From Hydrangea macrophylla (lineage: Eukaryota; Streptophyta; Magnoliopsida; Cornales; Hydrangeaceae), in the NCBI GenBank assembly GCA_033977485.1, contig CM066993.1:72022864-72086863 (forward strand): a DNA stretch of 64,000 bases, in the 5' to 3' direction. The position numbers and the translations under genes were made by a program. Below are positions 9,159 through 19,875 of the stretch, in pieces (within the stretch, counting starts at the first letter, position 1; every line of letters begins with the position of its first letter). Under the pieces are notes generated by a model. That model saw only the letters and a list, made by a program, of their open reading frames with translations. It did not search any database and was not told where the DNA came from.

Positions 9159-9932
9159 GGGTAATTCTATTAACACACCTATTTTACTCCTCACACCCAC
9201 TATTTGATGATCTTTTTTTTTATTACATCTATACCCTGATACAAAATGACATATAAAGACAAATGGTGAAGAGAAATCTTAAAAAAGAGCTTACTCCTTA
9301 CACCCACCTATCTTAACAAACCCTAAATTACTAACATTTTCTTCACGACAAATCCAATGGATTTTGATGTATATGTACACAATGCACACAATATGTATGT
9401 ATGTATGTGTATATATATATGTAGCTACATAGTGACTATATGTTTTATAAAATTATAGCTACTACACAGTTTCACATATACAAATCCATATATTATATAT
9501 TATATATTCATGTACATGTCGAATACCATTGTCCAAGATCATGATCATTGAACATCAACAAGAACATCGATCATTGATTGGATGAATGATCGAGCATTAA
9601 ATTGATTTGGGGTATGGGCTGTTTTCCAGTTGCACTAGAACTTTAGCAACCGTACAGATTATGTACTAATTGATTGTTTTCCTAATTAACATTTATCAGT
9701 TGGCAATTTGGTTCTGATTAGTGTACATTCTTTTGGTTTGTGGTGGAATGGAGAGGGAGGGTATAGTGGGTGTAGAGAGTAATAAGAAATGGATGGTGTC
9801 TTTAGGGCTAGGGTTATTTTGGAGATGAAAGTGGGTGTAAAGAGTAAATTATTTTAATATAAATTAGAGAGGTGGGTATAAAGAGTAAGTGGGTGTAGTG
9901 AGCAAATTAGATGGGTGTAAATAGAATTTCCC
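9159..9932. mobile_element. Mutator-type non-autonomous element
   Basis: A ~774 bp non-coding element with ~44 bp inverted ends: GGGTAATTCTATTAACAC at the left faces GTGTAAATAGAATTTCCC at the right. Flanks ATATATTGA (9150-9158) and ATATATTTA (9933-9941) match at 8 of 9 positions, fitting a 9-bp Mutator target duplication. The interior repeats GTGGGTGTAAAGAGTAA-like units near the right end. Confidence 0.7.
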
Positions 9933-10276
9933 ATATATTTATGAAGCAAAAGGACAACTGCTGATGCAATATTACTATATTAGCCCTGACCATAATTGAA
10001 GATTTAGGATATAATGCACAGTGCACACAGACGAAAGTACGATGTCAATCTCGTAAATTAGAACTGATATCGTGGGTGTTTTGATAAGTTGATGGTGTCA
10101 AAAAATCCAATGAGCACCCACCTGCCTCTGCTTTTAAAGCCTCCAAGTCTACGCCGCTATATATGTTACTCCATCTAAGCAGGGGAAAAGTTGGAAATAA
10201 AGAAAATTCGAGTAGCTAGCTTAATGAGCTGCTCTGTTTTTATTACATAGTATATATATATATATACATAGTCAAG

Positions 10277-10440
10277 CTCTAAATAGGGCGTCCTCTTTTT
10301 ATTAAAGAGATGACTTCTGTTTTGGCCGTCAGATCGTATTTAAAAACTGTAAAATGACAACACTGCCCTTAATGAAAACACGATCCGATGATCAAAACAG
10401 AGGTCTTCTCTTTATTAAAGAGAGGGCCCCCTCTCCAGAG
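10277..10440. mobile_element. Small MITE-like inverted repeat
   Basis: Arms of ~50 bp. CCTCTTTTTATTAAAGAGA and TGACTTCTGTTTTGGCCGTC on the left face GATGATCAAAACAGAGGTC and TTCTCTTTATTAAAGAGAGG on the right. No clear target duplication; TA repeats lie on both sides. Confidence 0.6.
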
Positions 10441-12059
10441 AATTTTCGTGTATATATATATATATATATATAAAAACAACTTTGGGCACTTTGAAAGTCT
10501 GGGCTTAGTGTGAGATCTGTAGGCCTAATTGGCTTGTAATTGTAAGACGAAAGGTTTTAGCCTTAGAGGTAATAGAAACCTCATTGTTCAAAATTGCTGA
10601 CTTGCAAGAACTGGGATGGGCCACCGTTGGATCTATGATTGGATAACATATATTCATATCAAAGTCGTTAAAAGAGATTGTTGGCCCAAACTGAGCCCAT
10701 AATATTATGGGTCTCATTTATTTGACCCAAATTGGATTTTTGATGAATACAACTGCAAGGGTTGTATTTTGCAGTTGTATTCAAAGCCAACTAAATTTAG
10801 TCGAGCCTACTGCCTTCTCTGTTCCTACTTCCTAGCAGTCTGGGTCCTGAGTTTTGGGATGCATTAACCGAACTCTAAAATATGGGCCCTAAGGTTATAC
10901 AAGGGTTCAAAAGCAGTGTTTTCGAGATAATTTTTTTAGATCTACTTATACATAATTATATGTAAAAGTGATTTTTTGTCATATTTGCAATTAGAATTGT
11001 GAGCCCTTTGAGCGTAGGGGCACCAAGCGGTTGCTTTACTATGTTTCCCCCTGGGCCTGCCTGCTTCCTAATTTCTAATCTTAGCCCAACTCGACCAACC
11101 CCTTTAGGTATTCTTTGGTCCGCCAAGGCATGTATTTAACCTATTTAAACATAGTAGCTGCAACTTATTCGATTTATCAAACTAGGGTTACCAGATTCTC
11201 AAAACAATTTAAGATAAAATTTAGCCAAGTTGAATTGTGTTATTTGAGCTGAATTCTTAATTATAATTATTATTTTTTTAGTTTCGACCAAAAAAAAAAA
11301 AATAGAAATATATTGTTTAGTCCCTTATTATGCAGGTTTTATATATTGAGTGCATTTAAATTAAGTAGTTATGAAATAAATCCCTTAATTGGTGTACAAT
11401 TCAGGAATTAGTTCTTTCCCCTAAATTTCATTTTTTTTTATTACCTTTATACCCTTTATCTATTTAAAATAGAAATTAATTTGAATATGTGTTATTTTTA
11501 GTCATGATGTATTATAATAGAAGTGGATGAGTCATGGGATCATGGCTTCCTAAAATTATGGTAGTTGATTGTGTAAATATGATTTTAAACTGATACATAT
11601 GTTGATATAGGATAATTACAATTCAAATTTTTTTGAATTCTAGAATTTCTCACTGTTGTGATTAAAAAGGTGATAAATTTGTACAAGCACATACGTGATA
11701 AATTTGTTTGCATCATCGCTTAGTTCGTTATAACTATATAGGCACGTACGTGATATATTTGTCACTGATATTGAATAGTGGGCCAAATTTATTGCGATGG
11801 TGACAAATTTATCACTCACTTGTTTTAGGAAATAATGGATAAGAGAATTTATATCCCTAAAATAAAGGGATTTCAGTTTTAACAGCGTAATATGAGAATT
11901 TCTCACTTTTTTTTATTGTGTATATACTATTTTGCATATTAAAAAAACTTCCAGATTTGTGTTATATACAGTTTTGGGAAACATTTTTTAGGAGATCATG
12001 TATAAGGGAATTAATATCTCTTAAATCAAGGGATTTTCGGTTTAATAGAGTGATGTGGG

Positions 12060-12400
12060 AATTTCTCACTTTTTTGTGCAAAATTTCTCTCTAACTTCAT
12101 TTACATAATAAATAATCTATTGATTACAGTTTATACAACTGAAAAATTCTCACTAATTTAATCTACATGCAATATGGAAGTAATTTCTTACTGCCTATAC
12201 AAGTGATAAATTTATCGCTAATTTCACTATATAACAAATGAGCAATTTATTACAACTTGTAAGAGTGAAATTTCTCACTAACTTCATCAACATGACAAAT
12301 GAGCTATTTATTGCAGTCTATACAAGTGAGAAACTTCTCACTAACATAATCTACATAGCAAGTGAGTAATTTCTTACAACCTATACAATAAGAATATCGT
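12060..12400. repeat. Degenerate ~67 bp tandem repeat
   Basis: About five diverged copies of a unit containing TTCTCACTAACTTCAT.TACA, then a ...AATGAG.AATTTATTAC.. stretch and ...CTATACAAGTGAGAAA. Related GATAAATTTGTCAC-like pieces extend back to about 11,640. No coding potential. Confidence 0.6.
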
Positions 12401-12644
12401 CATCAACACTATATGTATATATACAAATTCATGGAAATGCTTAAATCTATGGCACAATCGTCGATGAACGCACCAAATCCATGAACCATTTCAGATAAGA
12501 AATTCTTAGATTAGACCATCCAAGATAACTCTCACATTGCAGTAGTTATGTTGTCGCGATACTTCAAACGCTTTGATTACCGTGAGAAATTTCAATTTAT
12601 GAACACAAATGGGTGAGAAATTTTTGTCCTTAGAGAGATCGACT

Positions 12645-12685
<41 letters not shown>

Positions 12686-12690
12686 GTATG

Positions 12691-13304
12691 TGATATGTCA
12701 AGAAATATTCTGTAATTCATCAACCGCCACGTGTTCGTCCAATGGCCGAGGAAACCGGATTTGAGGCGTGGAGCCCACGCTCCCGAGGTGTCCTGCCGTT
12801 GACGACCGGGATACCCGGGCGGTCGTGGTGAAGTCCCAAGAGATGCGGCATCAGTTGTGTTTACGAACTGTTTCCTTATAGCCATGACTCTATCAAGAAG
12901 AATCAATGGTTTCCTAAACCACTTAGGAAACTTTCCAAACATTGTACAAATCCATTGCGATCAGATTAGGCTTCCTAATCTGACAAGCTTACCATGTAAG
13001 GGTGGACTCTTGCACCTATAAAAGAGTCCACCTGCCCTATCAAAGGGGATCCAACTATCAATTCTCTAAGCATACAAGCCTGTACTAGAGAACTCACCAT
13101 TTATACGCATACACCCCGCCGGTATTACTGGTAGTGCCACCCACCATTGTTGGCTCACCAGGCCCGCCGGTGATCTGCTAGTGAGACGCGCACAGACGCA
13201 CCCGTGGATGTAGGTCACCTCGTTAACGGGACCGAACCACATAACAAATCTTTTGTGGCTTTATTTTCTGTCTAGATTACCCTTACCAATTTTCAGCATC
13301 ATCA
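12691..13304 (+). repeat. 5' LTR of the Tat element
   Basis: Starts TGATATGTCA, ends CATCATCA (TG...CA). It contains TATAAAAG at 13017-13024, the likely promoter. It differs from the 3' LTR only near 12737 (T for G) and 12750 (A for G). Confidence 0.95.
13017..13024 (+). promoter_or_regulatory. TATA box of the Tat LTR
   Basis: TATAAAAG preceded by GC-richer sequence, repeated identically in the 3' LTR (about 33,272-33,279). Confidence 0.6.
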
Positions 13305-13307
13305 GTT

Positions 13308-13325
13308 TGGCGCCGTCTGTGGGAA
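13308..13325 (+). other. Primer-binding site of the Tat element
   Basis: TGGCGCCGTCTGTGGGAA begins three bases after the LTR end. Its first nine bases fit the 3' end of plant tRNA-Asp; the extended form is the one usual in Tat elements. Confidence 0.75.
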
Positions 13326-13367
13326 CGACACAGTCTTCTCATCAACAAAAATCTTTGACTGATCGAT

Positions 13368-14711
13368 ATGCCGCCGAAGAAGGGTAAGAAAACCGCCGAT
13401 TCAACCGGTCAGGAGGACCTGCAGATCGAGCCGCGTGCTACCTCCATGACCGCTGACCAGGTCTCGGCGGCGCTGGAACAACTCTTGGAGGGCCAGCTCC
13501 GAACACAACAGCAAATAGAGGCGCTTATGGCCCAGCATGAAAAGGCGGTTGGGGACCATGAGAAAAGCCCTTTGTCGGAAAAGCGGCCCGAAAAGAGCGC
13601 TCCCAGCCAAGGGCCCGTTCGGACGAAAGGAAAAACCCGATCTGCTCCAGTGTCCCAACCAGATCGCGAGCGTCATCCGGAGGGAGAACGTAGCCATGCT
13701 ACTAAGCGCTCGCAGAGAGGACCTCGGTACATTCCTCGCCGAGCGCGCCGAGTGGAGGATGCCAGGATCCTCATTGAGCGGAGACGAGCTGCGAGGGGAG
13801 AAGCGCCAGGACGTAAAGCCCGGGAGTCGGTCAATGATCCACCCGTCTTGAGCCGGGGGGATCTGAGGCATAGACTATCCCGGACCCACAGCCTAGTGTT
13901 ATCCCCGAGGTCGACGCGCTTTGAGGATGAGGCCTCGTCATCTGACCCTACCTACCACTCGGATACAGAAAGAAGGACCGGGCACACCGACGTCAAAGCC
14001 CAGGTCGAGGAGTTACAGCAACAGATCGAGAGGTTGAACCGCAAGTCCGGTCATGACCTCACGAATACCAAAACAGAGTCGCCCTACACCACCCGGGTGA
14101 CACAGTTCCCGATTCCACGGAAGTTCAAACCCCCTCATCTCAGTTCATATGACGGCAAGGGGAGTCCGGTGGACCACATCCGCACCTACAAGGCACAGAT
14201 GTCACTGGTCACTACAACGGACGAGTTGCTGTGCCTAGCGTTCCCCAGTACTCTAAAGGGGTCAGCCGCTCAATGGTTCCATGCCTTGAAGCCGCGGACG
14301 GTTGACAACTTCAAAGCCCTCAGCAAACTCTTCATTAGCCAGTTTGTCGGGATGCTAGACCGATCCCAACCAGATACCCAGCTGCTAGCCGTCAAGCAGC
14401 AAAAGGGCGAATCTTTAAGGGAGTACGTGGATCGTTTCAACCAGCAGAGGCTCCTGATCCGCAACCTCAATGAGACGACCGCGATCATGGCCTTCTGTTT
14501 AGGAGTTCAACACACCAAGGTGGCCACGTCTTTCCATCGTAATCGACCGGCCACCCTGGTGGAACTCTCGGAAAGAGTTGGGAAGTATATAGACACCGAA
14601 GAGTTTTTGAAGGCAAAACGCGCCAGCCAGGCGGGAGACGAATCCCCGCAAGCGCGAGGGATCAGAGAAGGGTCCGGGAAAGAAGCCGAAGCAAGATCAA
14701 CGGGATGTTAG
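13368..14711 (+). CDS. Gag polyprotein of the Tat element (truncated by frameshift)
   Basis: 447 codons from ATG 13368. The N-terminal half is basic and unstructured (PPKKGKK; RRARRVEDARILIERRRAA). A coiled coil near 211-225 precedes the retrotransposon gag (capsid) domain at ~255-365 (FKPPHLSSYDGKGSPVDHI, AQWFHALKPRTVDNF, QKGESLREYVDRFNQQ). The zinc-knuckle region expected at the C-terminus is not in this frame: after ~14,650 the family-like sequence continues in the next frame, so the end from about residue 430 is out-of-frame sequence. Gag packages the element RNA into virus-like particles in the cytoplasm. Confidence 0.85.
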   Translation: MPPKKGKKTADSTGQEDLQIEPRATSMTADQVSAALEQLLEGQLRTQQQIEALMAQHEKAVGDHEKSPLSEKRPEKSAPSQGPVRTKGKTRSAPVSQPDRERHPEGERSHATKRSQRGPRYIPRRARRVEDARILIERRRAARGEAPGRKARESVNDPPVLSRGDLRHRLSRTHSLVLSPRSTRFEDEASSSDPTYHSDTERRTGHTDVKAQVEELQQQIERLNRKSGHDLTNTKTESPYTTRVTQFPIPRKFKPPHLSSYDGKGSPVDHIRTYKAQMSLVTTTDELLCLAFPSTLKGSAAQWFHALKPRTVDNFKALSKLFISQFVGMLDRSQPDTQLLAVKQQKGESLREYVDRFNQQRLLIRNLNETTAIMAFCLGVQHTKVATSFHRNRPATLVELSERVGKYIDTEEFLKAKRASQAGDESPQARGIREGSGKEAEARSTGC

Positions 14712-15130
14712 GGACTAGCCCCCAACAGCTTTTACTCCCCTTTCCCGGCCCATACATGAGGTGATGGCTGCTGCGGAAGCATAGAGGCTGCTCCCGCAGC
14801 CAGCTAAACTCAGAGCCCCACCCGGTAAGAGAAACCGGGAGAAGTTTTGCCGTTATCACAGGGATCACGGCCACGAAACGGAGGATTGCTTCAAGCTGAA
14901 GATAGCGATCGAGAAACTGATCGAGCAGGGGCATCTTGCCGAGTTTATCACGGCCAACAGGCGCCCCCGTCAAGATGCTCAAGCTCCCGGTCAGCCCCCT
15001 CCACAACTCGGCCACATTAATGTGATCTCTGGAGGAACATCTGGCGGAGGTGATTCTCAGTCGACGCGGAAGAGGCATGCCCGAGCATCCCGAGCGGATG
15101 TATGGCCAATCCACCGGCCCCTCACCAGCC
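14660..15130 (+). pseudogene. Gag C-terminus with zinc-knuckle remnant, shifted frame
   Basis: In the frame one base over from gag, the sequence reads KKPKQDQRD, meets TAG at 14716-14718 and TAG at 14782-14784, then FCRYHRDHGHETEDCFKLK (a degenerate C-x2-H-x4-H-x4-C knuckle) and IEKLIEQGHLAEF, typical of Tat gag. Family-like reading then moves to a third frame near 15,110-15,145, where the protease starts. At least two frameshifts and two stops disrupt the gag-protease junction. Confidence 0.75.
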
Positions 15131-15361
15131 AATGTTTTGACATTTTTGTCCGACGACGCACAGGGCCTCCACTGCCCCCATGATGACCCGCTAGTAGTAA
15201 CGCTTTCTATAGCTAACTATATGGTCCAGAGGGTGCTGGTGGACACAGGAAGTTCGTCCGACATAATGTTTATAGCGGCGTTCGACCAACTCGGGATTGA
15301 TCGGGATCGGCTCCGGCCAGTTGCTACACCCCTAGTCGGATTCAACGGCTCCAGCACTTAA
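15050..15361 (+). pseudogene. Aspartic protease region, ended by an in-frame TAA
   Basis: Reads HCPHDDPLVVTLSIANY and VLVDTGSSSDIMF, the DTGSS active site of a retropepsin. The frame stops at TAA 15359-15361, but the same phase continues as the protease C-terminal half from 15362. The first Met shown by this frame is probably not a start. Confidence 0.8.
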
Positions 15362-15907
15362 CCGCTCAACACGATCGAACTCCCAGTCCTCATGGGGACC
15401 TACCCACAGCAGGTTTCCATGCTCACCAATTTCGTGATAGTGGAGGCCCCATGGGCCTACAACGTCATTCTCGGGAGGCCGACCCTCAACAGAGCCCGAG
15501 CAGTTGTCTCCACATACAGCTTGATCGTGAAATTCCCGACTCCCCAGGGACCTGGATGCTTGCGAGGAGACCAGACCACGGCTCAAAGTTGTTATGTCAG
15601 CTCATTGCGCCGGGGGGCAATCACCGAATCACTAAACGTCCAAGAAATGGACCCCCGGGACCAGAGGGACGTGATCGGGCCTATGGAAGAATTGGAGCAA
15701 GTTGTGCTAGATCCAGAACACCCGGGCCGCACGGTCAACATAGGCGCACTACTGGAGCCCGCCTTGAAAGAAAAGTTGATCCAGTTCCTAAGGCAAAATC
15801 AGGACGTTTTTGCTTGGAGTCACGAGGACATGCCCGGAATTGATCCCCGAGTAATGTCCCATCGTCTCAATGTCAGCCCAGACTGCCGTCCAATAAAGCA
15901 AAAGTGA
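15362..15907 (+). pseudogene. Protease-RT linker of the Tat pol
   Basis: Continuation of the protease frame: VILGRPTLNRARAVVSTYSL (the conserved ILGRP motif of retropepsin), then the linker to RT (FAWSHEDMPGIDPRVMSHRL). It ends at TGA 15905-15907, just before the conserved GMAPERQKA start of the RT domain in the same phase. The TGA therefore looks like a single-base nonsense change in one continuous pol. Confidence 0.82.
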
Positions 15908-15913
15908 AGGGGC

Positions 15914-18900
15914 ATGGCCCCCGAAAGACAAAAAGCTGTAAGCGAGGAGGTCGCGAAGCTCCTGAAAGCTAACTCCATCCGAGAGGTCCACTACCCCGAC
16001 TGGTTGGCCAATGTTGTCCTAGTCAAGAAGAGCAATGGCAAATGGAGGATGTGTGTGGACTTCACCGACCTCAACAAGGCCTGCCCCAAGGACTGTTATC
16101 CGCTGCCCAGGATAGACCTCCTTGTCGACTCAACGACAGGCCACTCACTCATCTCGTTCATGGACGCCTACTCGGGGTACAATCAGATCAGCATGCACCC
16201 CGGGGATGAAGAGAAGACGGCGTTCATCACCGACCAAGGCACGTACTATTACAGAGTTATGCCATTCGGCCTCAAGAACGCCGGGGCTACATACCAACGC
16301 CTGGTCAACTTCATGTTCAGAGACCTCATCGGAAAGTCCATGGAAGTATACGTGGACGATCTCCTGGTCAAGAGCCGAGATGAAGCCGATCACCTGGATC
16401 ATCTGGCCGGGGCCTTCAGCATTTTGAGAAAATTCAGGATGAGGTTGAACCCAGCCAAATGCACCTTCGGGGTCTCATCCGGAAAGTTCCTCGGTCATCT
16501 AGTCAGCAGACGGGGAATTGAAGCAAACCCCGACAAAATCCAGGCTATCATCAACATGCGGTCTCCCAAGTCAACAAAGGAAGTTCAAAGCCTAGCCGGA
16601 CGGGTGGCCGCACTGAACAGATTCGTCTCCCGAGCTACTGACCGGTGCCTCCCGTTCTTTAAAATCCTCCGTAAAGCTTTTCAATGGTCGGAGGAGTGCG
16701 AGGAGGCATTCCAGGACCTCAAGAAGTACCTGGCCTCTCCTCCTCTACTGACGACACCTACAGCCGGAGAGGAACTATTCCTGTACCTGGCAGTGTCACC
16801 ATCGGCGGTTAGCTCGGCACTTATTCGGGAAGAGCACGGGATACAGTTCCCAGTGTACTATACCAGCCGGGCGTTGCAAGGGGCGGAGAGCCGGTACTCC
16901 CGCATCGAGAAATTGGCTTTCGCCCTCATTACCTCCGCCCGAAGGCTCCGGCCGTACTTCCAGGCCCATGCCATTGTAGTACTCACCGATCAACCTCTCC
17001 GCAAAATTCTATCTCGGCCAGACACGTTCGGAAGGCTCGTCAAATGGGCTTTGGAACTGGAGGAGTTTGAGGTAACTTACCGGCCGCGGATGGCCATCAA
17101 GGGACAAGCCGTCGCAGATTTTCTGGTTGAGTTTACGTATCCTGAAGGCCCGGTTGAGGAACCCGAGCCTACGGCCTTACCGTCCGGATTGCAATCCAGC
17201 ATCCCTACTTGGGTACTGCATGTCGATGGTTCTTTTAACCAGCAAGGTAGTGGTGCCGGGATCATCTTGACTACCCCCGACGGAATCCAGCTCGAATATG
17301 CTTTGAGATTTGGGTTTCGTGCCTCCAACAACGAGGCCGAATACGAAGCCCTCCTGGTCGGGTTACAATTAGCCATTTCAATGAGTGCACAACAAGTCGA
17401 GAGCTACAGCGACTCCCATCTCGTGGTCAATCAGGTAAACCAGGAATATGAAGCACGGGAAGATAGCATGATAGCCTACTTAGCCCTCGTCCGGACGGTT
17501 TCCAAACAGCTCCGAGGATTCTCCCTCACTCGGATACCTAGAGAAGAGAACACCAGAGCTGACCGGCTTGCTCGCCTCGCCTCGTCGTCTGAGTCCGACT
17601 TGCCTGGGATAAGGATACAATTCCTGCCCGAGCCAAGTGTGATCAACTCAGAAGGCATGGAGGTCAACCCGGTCACTCTGGGGCCCAGTTGGATGGACCC
17701 GATCGTGACATTCTTGACGACAGGAGGGCTCCCAAACGACAAAGAGGAAGCAAGGCGGATCAAATACCGGGCAGCACGATACCATATTCTCGATGGTGTC
17801 CTCTACAAGAGAGGATTCACTATCCCGTACCTCCGTTGCGTCCATCCAACGCAAGTTCAAGCCATATTGTTTGAAATCCACGAAGGTGTGTGCGGGAACC
17901 ACGTAGGAGGCCGGACACTTTCCAGAAAGGCCCTACTGCAAGGTTATTACTGGCCAACCATGGTCCGAGACTCGCAGGAATACGTTCGAAGATGTGACAA
18001 GTGCCAACGATACTCTCCCATGATAAACCAACCGGGAGAACTTCAGACCCCGGTCCATAGCCCCTGGCCATTCGCCCAATGGGGGATCGACATCGTTGGT
18101 CCCTTACCGATAGGAAAAGGGCAGGTTAAGTTTGCCGTAATAGCCGTTGACTACTTCACCAAGTGGGCAGAAGCCGAGCCCCTGGCAACGATAACCGAGC
18201 GAAAGATGGAGCATTTTGTGGAGAGAAATATCCTTAGCAGGTTCGGCATCCCACGAGTCCTGGTCAGCGACAATGGAAGACAATTCGATGCACCTATCTT
18301 TAGACAGTTCTGCTCGGACTACGGGATACTGAATCATTACTCTTCTCCCGAGCATCCACAAGCTAATGGTCAGGCCGAGGTAACCAACCGCACGATCTTG
18401 CAGTCGATTAAAACATTAAGGTTGGAAGGTGCCAAAGGCCTGTGGGATGATGAACTCCCAGCCCTTCTGTGGGCCTACCGCACCACACCTCGGGCAGCTA
18501 CGGGTGAAACCCCATTTTCTTTGACTTATGGTTTCGAGGCAGTAGTCCCCACAGAGCTCGGGCTGCCCACATACCGAGTGGCTACCTTCAATGGCCCCGA
18601 TAATGGAGAAGCCCTCAGGACAGAACTAGACCTGGTGGAAGAAAAAAGAGACCAGGCCTATCTAAAAGTGGCAACTTACAAGCAAAGGGTCTCGCGGTAT
18701 TACAATAGTAAGGTGAAGCATCGTAGCTTTCAAGTCGGGGACCTTGTCCTTAAGGCAGTGAACCAGTCCACTCGAGTCCCAAGCCATGGGAAGTTGGGAG
18801 CAAACTGGGAAGGACCGTATATAGTAACTCGGGTCAACCGACCGGGAACCTACTGGCTACAGAGCATGGACGGGCACGATCTCACCCATCCTTGGCACGT

Positions 18901-18928
18901 GCAACACCTCCGCAAGTATTATCAGTAG
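15914..18928 (+). CDS. Tat pol: RT, RNase H, ancestral RNase H, integrase
   Basis: 1004 codons, open. Reverse transcriptase ~1-200 (MDAYSGYNQI; YVDDLL at 146-151). Classical RNase H ~270-410. A second, ancestral-type RNase H at ~433-560 (LHVDGSFNQQGSGAGI, NNEAEYEALLVGLQLA, SYSDSHLVV). Integrase ~650-900 with the H-H-C-C finger (HEGVCGNH ... CDKCQRY) and catalytic D726 (WGIDIVG), D786 (VSDNG), E822 (GQAEVTNR). No chromodomain; it ends ...HPWHVQHLRKYYQ. It would copy element RNA to DNA and insert it. It is in phase with the protease upstream but separated from it by a TGA at 15905, so it may not be translated normally. Confidence 0.92.
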   Translation: MAPERQKAVSEEVAKLLKANSIREVHYPDWLANVVLVKKSNGKWRMCVDFTDLNKACPKDCYPLPRIDLLVDSTTGHSLISFMDAYSGYNQISMHPGDEEKTAFITDQGTYYYRVMPFGLKNAGATYQRLVNFMFRDLIGKSMEVYVDDLLVKSRDEADHLDHLAGAFSILRKFRMRLNPAKCTFGVSSGKFLGHLVSRRGIEANPDKIQAIINMRSPKSTKEVQSLAGRVAALNRFVSRATDRCLPFFKILRKAFQWSEECEEAFQDLKKYLASPPLLTTPTAGEELFLYLAVSPSAVSSALIREEHGIQFPVYYTSRALQGAESRYSRIEKLAFALITSARRLRPYFQAHAIVVLTDQPLRKILSRPDTFGRLVKWALELEEFEVTYRPRMAIKGQAVADFLVEFTYPEGPVEEPEPTALPSGLQSSIPTWVLHVDGSFNQQGSGAGIILTTPDGIQLEYALRFGFRASNNEAEYEALLVGLQLAISMSAQQVESYSDSHLVVNQVNQEYEAREDSMIAYLALVRTVSKQLRGFSLTRIPREENTRADRLARLASSSESDLPGIRIQFLPEPSVINSEGMEVNPVTLGPSWMDPIVTFLTTGGLPNDKEEARRIKYRAARYHILDGVLYKRGFTIPYLRCVHPTQVQAILFEIHEGVCGNHVGGRTLSRKALLQGYYWPTMVRDSQEYVRRCDKCQRYSPMINQPGELQTPVHSPWPFAQWGIDIVGPLPIGKGQVKFAVIAVDYFTKWAEAEPLATITERKMEHFVERNILSRFGIPRVLVSDNGRQFDAPIFRQFCSDYGILNHYSSPEHPQANGQAEVTNRTILQSIKTLRLEGAKGLWDDELPALLWAYRTTPRAATGETPFSLTYGFEAVVPTELGLPTYRVATFNGPDNGEALRTELDLVEEKRDQAYLKVATYKQRVSRYYNSKVKHRSFQVGDLVLKAVNQSTRVPSHGKLGANWEGPYIVTRVNRPGTYWLQSMDGHDLTHPWHVQHLRKYYQ

Positions 18929-19640
18929 CATCTGACTACAGAAGTTTAGTGTTATAAGGAAAATTCTTTTCATGTAGTCCTGATTGGGACAATTGTTACA
19001 GATTGTTACCTTTTAAATAAAATTGAAAAACTTGCTTTGAAAACTTACTCCTGTCAGTACATCGTGCAATGCACCAAAAAGACCTCGGGCCTAACCCCGA
19101 GGCACCAAAAAGACCTCGGGCCTAACCCCAAGGCACCAAAAAGACCTCGGGCCTAACCCCGAGGCACGAAAAAGACCTCGGGCTCCGAACCCAGGCACCA
19201 AAGGACCCTGCAACCACCCATGTTCCAGGTCGGTTTCCTATGGTCGATCCCCAGCACGCCCCCGCCTTAACAGGAACCTCGGGGGCAAGAGGGTTCACAC
19301 CTAAACAGGAAATTAACTAAAGTTTCGCCTAGGTCCAGCCAACGACGGGGCCGAACCCCTAGGTGGCCAACGATGGTAAGCTTAAAATGCTCCTGCGACC
19401 ACCCATGTCCCAGGTCGGTTCCCTACGGCCACTCACTCCCGTACTCCCATACTCCCGCCTTAGCAAAATGCTTGGGGGGCAGGGGAATAAAGGGAATAGC
19501 TAAAACAGGGAATCATACCATCTTACTAGGTGTTCTGTTGGTTACGGTCCTAAAGCATTTGCTAAGGCAGGTGTTAGGTCGACCACAACCGTACGGATAC
19601 TAGCAAATACAAACAGCACAAAAAAGGCACGTATACAAAG
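18929..19640 (+). repeat. Region after pol: 31 bp tandem repeats and a duplicated segment
   Basis: At 19,071-19,200 about four copies of a 31 bp unit (GCACCAAAAAGACCTCGGGC then CTAACCCCGAG), each able to form a CCTCGGG...CCCGAGG hairpin. A ~100 bp segment around CCACCCATGTTCCAGGTCGG (19,205-19,300) recurs diverged at 19,392-19,490. No gene on either strand. Confidence 0.75.
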
Positions 19641-19775
19641 TTGATGAAAGGTTGACCTCAAGGGTCTTTTTCATTAATTAAATATACAAAGCCTGGGGGG
19701 CAATTGTAGCAGCCTCCCCAAAATAAAAAAACTACAAGCACTAAAAATAAACAGCAGGAAGGAGGGACCGGGGAG

Positions 19776-19875
19776 TCAGTCTTCCACATTGACCACATTT
19801 TCGGTCTCCCCAGTCTGCTCTCGTGGGACGACGAGTTCTTCGTCCCCCGCGTCCTCGCCCGGGGCAAGTTCTGGG
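19776..19875 (-). CDS. 3' end of the last exon of antisense gene A (cut off by copia)
   Basis: On the minus strand this stretch reads an acidic tail (ELAPGEDAGDEELVVPREQ) to a TGA at 19776-19778. It continues in frame from the exon that stops at 28,571 once the copia element and one CTGGG target copy are removed. The ~200 bp beyond (19,655-19,775) matches the region after gene B (31,290-31,350), probably a shared 3' UTR. Confidence 0.7.

Larger units (their letters stand above)
9942..12690. other. AT-rich spacer between transposons
   Basis: No gene found. Contains a small inverted-repeat element (10,277-10,440), TA microsatellites (10,252-10,265; 10,452-10,471; 12,668-12,684), degenerate tandem repeats (12,060-12,400) and a (CT)n tract at 12,643-12,667. 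Confidence 0.6.

Noticed and set aside
12592..12942. 116-codon minus-strand frame, repeated at 32,922-33,197
   Set aside because: Lies in the Tat LTRs and differs only by the two LTR differences; no domain, LTR shadow.
13401..13871. 156-codon minus-strand frame opposite gag
   Set aside because: GC-rich shadow of gag; no recognisable motif.
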